In this document: positions 56,901-64,000 of the stretch, piece after piece
Numbering within the stretch: position 1 is the first letter of the stretch
Layout: every line of letters begins with the position of its first letter
Origin: Mortierella sp. BCC40632
Lineage: Eukaryota > Mortierellomycota > Mortierellomycetes > Mortierellales > Mortierellaceae
DNA length: 64,000 nt
Direction: 5' to 3'
Assembly (NCBI GenBank): GCA_011634665.1
Contig: WAEK01000014.1
Location: 974,501-1,038,500 of the forward strand
Notes under the pieces: model-generated
Told to the model about the DNA's origin: nothing
The model's database searches: none
What the model saw: only the letters and a program-made list of their open reading frames with translations
Translations under genes and position numbers: made by a program

Positions 56901-58411
56901 ATGGTAATACCACGGGAGAAGGATTTCGATCCACGCAGCTGGGCTGCCTCTGGAAGACAATCAAAGGATCCATCCATCGCCATGGTTCCCATCATCGCAG
57001 CCATCCACCCACCGGCAGCCCGTCATCCATCATCACCATCACCACAGGCAGTCTTTTCGACTCTCCGGACCACTCCTACTCTTCATCGGCAATTTTATCT
57101 TCATGTGGCAGACTGGGTCAACTTTTATTATTTTGGCCACCAAATCCCATTTCAACACTTTCGACTCTTGATGAACAGAGTGCCTTCCTACAGATGAATG
57201 TCTGTCGCGAATGACTCTTTCATGGATACCCTTCTGCCATCTCTTTTGAGTCGCCATCGACATTCCGCTGACCATGATGCAAACTGGAGACTATCAACTA
57301 TAAGACAGGATGCCCATTATTCCTACCCTCAACCAGTGGCCCAACTTTTTTTTTTCTCCCTTTGGGCAGGAAAGGTGGATTGCAAAATGAACACTGCGGT
57401 AGAAGGATCAGCATTCTTGACAAAGTCAATCTCTTCAGAAGACAGGAGAGGAGGGGAAGAAAAAAAATTCGAGATGGATCCAACAGAGGCGTCGGATCGC
57501 CAAGCGATCTTTGACAAGTCTGATTTGATTCTGTCTTTTTTTTTTCTTTTCTTTTTGACACCATTGAACGCTTTGAAGCCAGTCCAGAGATACGGGAAAG
57601 GATGATGCAACGCAGTTCTTCTCCAACCCATTCTCTGGTGATGCTCCTTGTCACAGTCTCATTGCATCCACCTTTGAAAGAAGAAGGAAAGAAAAAAAAA
57701 TATATAGCACTAAAGACCAGTACTCCACACAGGAACCCCTCAACACAGGGTCAACTCTAGCAGTTCATTCGACAAAAAGGACCAAAGGAGAAACAGAGGC
57801 TCAATGAACAAGTTGACAACGGTTCTCTAATTCTTCATTTCATTTCATTCCATTGTCCTCTAGGCTAAGCGCACTAAAAAGGTCGGAGTTGTCGGTAAAT
57901 ACGGTGTCCGTTATGGTGCCTCGCTCCGTAAGCAGGTCAAGAAGATGGAAATCACCCAGCACAGCAAGTACACTTGCACTTTCTGCGGTCGTGTAAGTCT
58001 TTGCTATCATCCTCGTCTCCCATGGAAATGGAGAAAGGAGGAGCTTTGTGGGAGTGGATCTTGGGGAGTAGATAAGCCAAATGGACAGCGCTGTTTGATT
58101 ACATACGAGACTCCCAAATCTCGCAAACGGTCGTTTGCTAGTGTGGCCTTTTCTTACCCCTGGGAAAGCCCTTCAGCTCGCGTTGATTTTTTCTTTTGTC
58201 ATAACTCCATTGATTAGCATTTGTTAACCTTTTCCTTTTTTTCTTTTTTTTTTGCGATATGTAGGATGCCGTCAAGCGCCAGGCCGTTGGTATCTGGGGA
58301 TGCCGTGGATGCAAGAAGGTCATGGCCGGAGGTGCCTGGACCTTGTCGACCACTGCTGCTGCCACTGTCCGCTCCACCACCCGTCGTCTCCGCGAGCTCA
58401 TGGAGGTCTAA
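56901..58411 (+). CDS. RPL43: 60S ribosomal protein eL43 (L43/L37a)
   Basis: Three exons: 56901-56903 (ATG only), 57864-57992 and 58265-58411, 92 aa, the exact usual length of eL43. This small zinc-finger protein sits in the large ribosomal subunit. Exon 2 reads [19 protein letters not shown]... and ends at the first half of the finger, CTFCGR. Exon 3 starts [18 protein letters not shown], completing the C2-C2 finger, and ends RRLRELMEV. The ATG at 56901 is followed by GTAATA and preceded by a pyrimidine-rich leader; no other ATG lies in frame next to the exon 2 acceptor, so an intron directly after the start codon is the best model. That intron is 960 bases, far longer than its neighbours. 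An AATAAA is at about 58476. Confidence 0.9.
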
Positions 58412-59529
58412 ATTCCTGTCTCTTTGTTCTTTTTAACCCACAGAATTTTGAGGCTTGCTTTTTACTCTTGCCAAATAAAGAAAACTCCAACATAAATACA
58501 GCGTAGACAATGAAAAGAAGTATGCATTGCGCATGAACAAGAAAAGGTGCCAGGGCGCGAATAAGTAAAGATATAATACTATATCATGCAAAGTGCATGA
58601 AAAAAAGAAAAGGGTGTGGGGGGCGTGCAATGGGCAACGAAAAAGATGTACACACCGCATGAACAAAGAAAAGAGATGGTGGGGCGCAAACGACATTGTA
58701 CAAGTCAAGGAAGTGTCTGGGTTGGAAGTGGTTCAATCGGTCCAGGGTCAACTTCTAGGATTCTATCTATGGGAGGATCCCCCCTTTTATACAGGGTATA
58801 ATTCTATTATTGGGGTCCTCTGCACGACTCACCCCAACTATGTTTAACCTCTTGCAATAAACCGAGAAAGTGCTACGGAGTCTTGTCAAGGTTTGGATAG
58901 CGAAAGAATTAAACGGCAAGACAAAAATTAAAAGATTTGGAGGAACTTGCCAGGACGTGCCGAAAGTATCAAAGGAAAAAAAGCACGAACAGCCAAGAAC
59001 GAGGAAAGGGGGACGGGGGGAACGTACAAGGGCATGGGCAGGGTAAGAAAAAGGACTGCATGTAAAAAGGCAAGGAGCTTGCTAGGGTGTGTGTAAAGAA
59101 AGAGAGTGATATGTGCGAAGCATGAACAGGAAGACGGGCCATAAGTAGTGAAAGAATGTGTGATAGTTTATTAGCGAAAAAGAAGGATGTGGTCATACCG
59201 CATGAAAAAGGAACCACCGAAAAGGAACTTGTGCGACGCTTTAATTCCACTCGAGATTTATATAAAATAAAGAAGATCTAGCTAGAAATACCTCTCTTGG
59301 CTATCTCTGGACTCCTCATCTTTCTATCTCTCGCAGGAACACGTCTGCTCGAGCATCTTGTGAAATGATCAACGACCCTACTACACCCGAATCTTCCTAG
59401 AGTGGTAACCCCTCTCACCAGCCCTCGAATGGTAGCCCCACTTAACACTCTCTAGGTGGTAACTCTACCTAACATGCGCACTTCACCGGTCCTCTCCCTT
59501 CCATCCTCACTCCTGAAGACATCCAAGCC
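58412..59529. other. Intergenic, no gene seen
   Basis: 3' flank of RPL43, then A/G-rich DNA with repeated GCATGAAnAA motifs (58530, 58600, 58660, 59120, 59200). No supported ORF. Confidence 0.5.
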
Positions 59530-59900
59530 TTGGAGCCAGTCCTGGCCCCAGCTCTTCGACAGGCTAACACTACACCTCTAGTCAATGATCCCAAAGACCC
59601 TTACCTTACGACCCAACTGAACGTCCTAATCCTCGAACCCTACGAAAGGCTGGAAGAGTATCTCCTCAGCTTCAGACATCGACAGGAATTCCACCCCTAT
59701 CCCATATGGAACACTGCAAACAAAATACTTTACACGACCAATTGATGCAACGGTTCACGCCATCCTTTCCTCAAAAGCAGCCAATCCAGAGGATCCGATC
59801 AAACCCAACACTCTAGAGACACTAGAATATCTTCAATACAACTTCGCTGCACTCAGTACTGAAATCGGACAACTTCGTACCCAAGCGATTTGCATGTGTT
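59530..59900 (+). pseudogene. Frameshifted gag-like/retroelement relic
   Basis: Open frame 59530-59745 (QALEPVLAPALRQANTTPLV, LNVLILEPYERLEEYLLSFR) continues after a frame change near 59690 as ATVHAILSSKAANPEDPIKP and LETLEYLQYNFAALSTEIGQ. The upstream part in the same frame (about 59340-59520) has stops. Helical, hydrophilic text resembles a retroelement gag or short structural protein; the family is a guess. It leads directly into the repeated modules at 59925. Confidence 0.35.
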
Positions 59901-59924
59901 GTAGGCCAGCATTTTATGTCTAGC

Positions 59925-60350
59925 AAAAAGCAATAGGAGCCTAAATTGACAACCAAGGAGATGTAGAAAGGCAACAGACAACATTTTTACTCCGAAGTCG
60001 AGCTGCTCAGGGCCAGTACAAATACCGACTCTTATAAAAAAAAAAAAAAAAAAAAAAAAGGCTTATGCCTATAAAAGACAGCATTTAATCCATTCTCCTC
60101 TAAAGAGCCAGCGTAGCATTATTTTGTTTTCTTGGTCAGTAATTAAAGCAAGGTCACACACATCCCCGGCCACTGGTCTGCCAGTGACGGAGAATGATCG
60201 TATCTCACTGAATCCTTACCTTTCCCTAAGTTTTCCTTTTTTCTCAGCATGGACAAGAGTGTCATTCCTCCTATTGTGGATCACGACATTTTTTCTCGGC
60301 CAAGTCGATAAATAGGAGCCTGAATAGAGAACCAAAGGAGATGCTTACAG
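59925..60350. repeat. Repeat modules, left copy
   Basis: Contains AATAGGAGCCTAAATTGACA (59932) and again AATAGGAGCCTGAATAGAGA (60311), each followed by ACCAAnGGAGATG. Also ACATTTTTACTCCGAAGTCG...CTCAGGGCCAGTACAAATAC at 59980-60025 and GATCGTATCTCACTGAATCC at about 60197. The same blocks recur at 60900-61050. Confidence 0.75.
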
Positions 60351-60379
60351 ATCGTCTGCATCAAAAGTAGCGTTCGCCA

Positions 60380-60840
60380 TTCGGATGATCCAAACCATTT
60401 TGTCCAAGTTAATCCATATCCAATCCATAAGCTCCTGGATGGATGATGGATGTAGTCCATATCCGAAAATTTAAGGGTTCATTGGAATCCAATCCATATT
60501 TCAATCCAATCCTGTCATATCCAAAGCTGCTCTTCCAATCAACCTACTAACGGTATTCTCATTGCCCATCTTGTTAATGAATCATGTCGCAATACTGCCA
60601 TACAAAAGAATGACCAAGGTATTTTCAACAGCTCTACAATGCCCAAAATTCACTCAAGTACTCTCCATGTGGATTGGATTGGACTGGGCTGGATTGGACT
60701 GGATTGGACTGGACTGGACTGGACTGGATTGCGAGTGGACTGGATAATAAATGGATTTGCTGGATTGTAATCCATATCTGAAAAAAAAAATGGATATCCA
60801 AACCGAATCCATATTTTCGGATATCCATTGGATCTTGCTG
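60380..60840. repeat. TGGAT/ATCCA-rich inverted region
   Basis: The left part (60380-60530) is full of CCATATCC and AATCCAATCC. The right part (60670-60835) is full of GGATTGGACTGG units and ends TTTTCGGATATCCATTGGAT. The arms are complementary in many short blocks, so the region could fold into a long imperfect hairpin. Confidence 0.75.
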
Positions 60841-60899
60841 CAAGAGCTGCAAACAGGACCATTTTTACTCCCCTGGCTGGCTTAGTAGTGTTGTAGATC

Positions 60900-61050
60900 A
60901 ACATTTGTTACTCCGGAGGCGGACTACTCAGGGTCAGTATAAATACAGGTCCTGTCCCCAGAAAAACAAAAAGGCTGATCGTATCTCACCGACTACCCTT
61001 TTTTTTTCTCAAGTAGGACCAGTGTAAATACGAACCCTAGCCCTTGAATA
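60900..61050. repeat. Repeat modules, right copy
   Basis: ACATTTGTTACTCCGGAGGC...CTCAGGGTCAGTATAAATAC and GATCGTATCTCACCGACTAC recur from 59980-60025 and 60197. A degenerate third short block (AGGACCAGTGTAAATACGAA) follows at 61016. Confidence 0.75.
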
Positions 61051-61266
61051 AACAACATATTCTATCTCTCCGATTTTTATATCCTCATCTTTATCATTGG
61101 AGCACTTCCGTTCACTTCCATCAAACAGCTGGGTATATACTGAACTTCTCACACAGAAAGAGCTGTCTTTTGTTAGAGAGAGGATGAGAGGCATTTGTAC
61201 TGCTGCGCTAGGGTAACTGGTCGTTGTCCTCAATGTTTGCGAAATTTTATCGACTCACCCCTCTAC

Positions 61267-61720
61267 CTAATCCTCTTGTTCATCATTGCTATGGAGGTAG
61301 AAGTAGTGGTATTCATTAAAAGCCTCTGCTGTATTTGATTGAGATCGACAAGGTAACGACTCACTTTTTGTGCAGTCGAGATTGAGTGAATGAAAGTGGA
61401 TGCAGATGTTGTTGACGACGCCCATTAGTACTTGGTCAGTCCTCCTTTCGCTGCAGATGACTGCGACAATGCGTTTGGGCATGCTTTCATAGAGATGTTC
61501 AAGGGACTCAATGAGGATATCTGTCCATACTGATTGAACCTACTCCCAGAGGTCTTCAAGCGTCTCCGGGGCTGTATCGTATAAAGACAGCTGGCATTTG
61601 ATATATGCCCAGACTGCTCGATAGGGTTGAGGTCAAACGACTGTGGTAGCCAAGGCAGAGCCGTCAGTTTCAGTTGTTGAAAGTAGTCCATGATGTCCTT
61701 CTTGCTGCGTGGGATGTGTT
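61267..61720 (-). pseudogene. Tc1/mariner-like transposase C-terminal relic
   Basis: Minus-strand frame from about 61691 reads MDYFQQLKLTALPWLPQSFD then LNPIEQS, the DD34E-type block (usual form PWPPQSPDLNPIE) with its catalytic Glu. After a frame change near 61610 the text continues YDTAPETLEDLWE, TDILIESLEHLYESMPKRIV and AVICSERRTDQ, the usual helical C-terminus, to a stop at 61267. The N-terminal DNA-binding half and the first two catalytic Asp are not present nearby. Inactive fragment. Confidence 0.75.
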
Positions 61721-62991
61721 CGCCTTGGGATCTGCAAAGAAAGCAAAAAAAAACACCTTGTCTTTATCTCACTGACTTACACAACCCCTGACTGGACCCT
61801 GTCCATAACGGTGGGTGTTTATTTGTTATTGTTTGTATGGATGCTGTACAGCTCCAGGAGGGGCTCGTCTCATGGCAGAGCAGCCAGATCGACCGGGGGC
61901 ATCGCAGTTGAAGCACCAGGCGACGTATCGAGAGATGGGGAAAGAAGAGTTGGCTCTTTCTGTTCACATGTCCTCATATGTTCTCACTTGACCAGACACA
62001 ACTTTCACCATCTGCTTAACGCTGTTCTCAGGATCACATGAATAACCCATCTCGGAAGGATGTCATCATACGAGTCATGCTAGAGACCAATCAGAATGAG
62101 AGATGTGATCTGCATGATGGAGATGAGGAGAGATAGGGGTTGCCTGATAAAAAAAAAAAAAAAAAAAAGATAGACCAAAGAGCAGTGGGAGGCAAGCTAT
62201 GAGGATAATAAAAAGCCAACAAGCGAAAGAACCAGATGCAGAGACAGGGCTTGGGAAGACACCGAAGACGATCCAAAGCTTTGTTTAGTGTTTTTCATCA
62301 AGCTGAAGAGGCAACGGATAATTTGATTCCAACAGAACTTTTTATTGATGTAGTGGAATGCTGACGGAGGGGAGGGTGGTGAAAAAATCTGAATAAATTT
62401 GGGTTTGACAGAAATGTTGACGGGGGAGTCATGGACAATTGACGCTGACGGGGGAGTCAACATTTCAGGTGAAGGGAGTGTGATAGAGGAGAGGGGGACA
62501 CGAAATTTTGACGGAGGGGGGGGGGGGCGTACAATTTTATTTGACGGGAGGAGTGTCAGACCTTTGACCTAAAATACCAGTGTCTTGGTGACAAAGATTG
62601 ACTCTTGCCTTAGTTGTCATGAGTGTTTGGCGTTCCTGCAGAGAAGAGCCAGCAAAGTCAAGGGTAGTATGTCACAGCCCCTACGTGGAGGACATGGTTG
62701 GGTAAAATGCACGTCCGGCTTAAGAGAGAGAGCAAGAGATGATGGCTGATGAACCCTCACGTAGAACGAACCTTATTGTATCACAAGACCGTCCCAGGCA
62801 GGAGAGATTCTTCCCTGTAAGGTCCTTTTAGGCACCCGCTAAAAGACTGACTCGATACAAGCAAGGAAAAGGAAAGAGAAGCGACAAGTAGGATTCGCAG
62901 CGACGATATGATCGGCTATTGTAGACGCCGGGGCGGGTAAAGTGGTGGTGGCGAATGATCTCAGTCGGCCGCAGCGGAGGAGGACACAGAA

Positions 62992-63022
<31 letters not shown>

Positions 63023-63302
63023 AAGAGAGAGAGAGAAAGAGAGAGAGAGGGTCGAGACAGGGTGAGTCAGGGCTGATATATCACACAATCGATGAGAAAA
63101 AAAAAACACAGAGCGTCCGAGCACGTCGAATCGAACGTCTCCGCTCTCTTTCTCTCTCTTTCTCTCTTCTTCCTTTCCCAACACATTGCTTTCTGCCTCC
63201 GCCGCCAATCGTCCGCATCTCTCTTTCTCTTTCTCTCCTTCTTTCTCTCTCTCTCTTTTACTTTCCGCACCTCATCGCTCCATCAGCCCATTCGCCGCCC
63301 TA
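61721..63302. other. Intergenic with repeat cluster; TRP2 upstream region at the right
   Basis: Holds the TGACGGGGGAGT cluster (62361-62555), a poly(A) near 62150, GA repeats at 62990-63050, and CT-rich promoter/leader DNA at 63140-63270 before TRP2. No gene seen. Confidence 0.55.
62361..62555. repeat. TGACGG(G/A)GG motif cluster with inverted repeat
   Basis: Five copies of TGACGGnGG at about 62362, 62418, 62446, 62509 and 62542. Two are TGACGGGGGAGTC. The 11-base arms GAAATGTTGAC (62411-62421) and GTCAACATTTC (62456-62466) are perfect inverted repeats enclosing both copies. Confidence 0.9.
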
Positions 63303-64000
63303 ATGACTCACTCTGTAAGTCCTCTCGGTCCACCACTGTCATCCATCCCACAATGAGTGTCAACATCTCGATGAACCGTGCGAAATCTAACATTCTTTTT
63401 GCCATTGTGTCTGTCTCTCTCCATGTCTGTCTAGATCTCTGTTCGTCCCTCGCTGGAAGAGGTCAAGAACTTTGTCGCCTCCGGCGCAGGCAATACTATT
63501 CCGATCTTCTCAGAGATCCAGGCAGACATGTTGACGCCCGTCATGGCCTATCTCAGAGTCTCTGACAAGTGTGATTACTCCTTCTTGCTCGAGTCGGTTG
63601 CTGGTGGCGAAAAGATTGGCCGATACAGCTTTATTGGCAGTGGTAAATAGGGTGTTTGTTGTTTTTTTTGCATTGTTTTGTTTTGCTTTGTTTTATGTTT
63701 TATGTTTTCTTTTTTCTTGCTCGCTTCTTTTCTTTTCTTTTCTTTTTTATATATTCAATCTAGTCATGTTGAAAAGCAGCTGGATCCACTGACATCTTAC
63801 TTTTCTTTTCATTCCTCTTCTCTTAAATCATGACTAGACCCTTACAAGGTGCTCAAGACAGGACCAACAGAGGGACGCACAGGTGACCCATTGGCCATCT
63901 TGGAAAAGGAACTCGCCAACATTCGGTACGTCAAGATTCCCGGTATCCAGGACTTTACAGGAGGCGCAATCGGTTACATTGGATACGACAACGTTCAGTA
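63303..64000 (+). CDS. TRP2: Anthranilate synthase component I, 3' truncated by window
   Basis: First three exons: 63303-63314, 63435-63642 and 63838 onward, phases consistent. Component I converts chorismate to anthranilate with ammonia from its glutamine amidotransferase partner, the first step of tryptophan synthesis. Exon 1 codes only four residues (MTHS). Exon 2 begins [20 protein letters not shown] and includes TPVMAYLR and [18 protein letters not shown], the family's N-terminal block with the Trp-feedback LLES element. Exon 3 continues DPYKVLKTG and [14 protein letters not shown], then leaves the window. The catalytic C-terminal domain is not in view. The start is chosen as the only ATG joined in frame by GTAAGT to the conserved exon 2. 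Confidence 0.9.

Noticed and set aside
57198..57605. ORF inside RPL43 intron 1
   Set aside because: Lacks recognisable domain and ends in a poly-Phe run; more likely an intronic open stretch, although the intron itself is kept as a finding.

Overview
The window reads as nuclear DNA of a filamentous, early-diverging fungus, most likely Mortierellomycota (Mortierella and relatives). The basis is inference from several signs: intron-rich genes with many GT-AG introns of about 90-150 bases, fungal versions of SAGA, Cdc37 and gamma-tubulin components, small secreted lytic polysaccharide monooxygenase (LPMO)-like proteins, abundant CT/GA/TA microsatellites and poly(A)/poly(T) tracts, and decayed TnpB/Fanzor-like genes. 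Nothing prokaryotic, organellar or viral was seen. Gene models below were spliced by eye; reading phases were checked across junctions and protein-family similarity is from memory, not from a search.

Layout. 1-1397 (+): 3' end of a WDR6/Rtt10-type WD-repeat gene. 1627-2815 (-): a decayed Fanzor/TnpB-like gene beside a broken Gln-rich ORF. 3769-6946 (-): complete 11-exon UBP8/USP22 deubiquitinase, with a CLEC16A-like gene (7793-13403, +) on the other side of a shared 0.85 kb upstream region. 13920-15716 (-): five-exon CDC37, divergent from a Ser-rich single-exon gene (17652-19292, +) across a region with a huge CT/TA microsatellite. 19.3-25.9 kb is gene-poor and pyrimidine-rich, then a large homeodomain transcription factor (25925-29276, +). 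29.3-35.4 kb is a graveyard: a second Fanzor-like relic, a 204-bp direct repeat and other broken ORFs. 35455-39980 (+): 11-exon gamma-tubulin complex component 3 (SPC98). 40928-43222 (+): family III CoA-transferase with a likely mitochondrial presequence.

44-56 kb carries three paralogous AA11-like LPMO candidates (44087-44764 -, 50760-51692 +, 55385-56065 +), each with a signal peptide followed immediately by His, separated by gene-poor DNA and one possible unrecognised spliced gene. 56901-58411 (+): ribosomal protein eL43 whose first exon is just the ATG. 58.4-63.3 kb is repeat-rich: a gag-like relic, short repeated modules, inverted TGGAT-rich DNA, a Tc1/mariner relic and a TGACGGGGGAGT cluster. 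63303 to the window end: 5' part of anthranilate synthase component I (TRP2).

The intact genes are mostly unrelated housekeeping functions (chromatin, chaperone, autophagy, microtubule nucleation, translation, tryptophan synthesis). The only functional grouping is the dispersed LPMO trio. The least ordinary content is the two divergent TnpB/Fanzor-like relics and the repeat-rich block at 59-63 kb.
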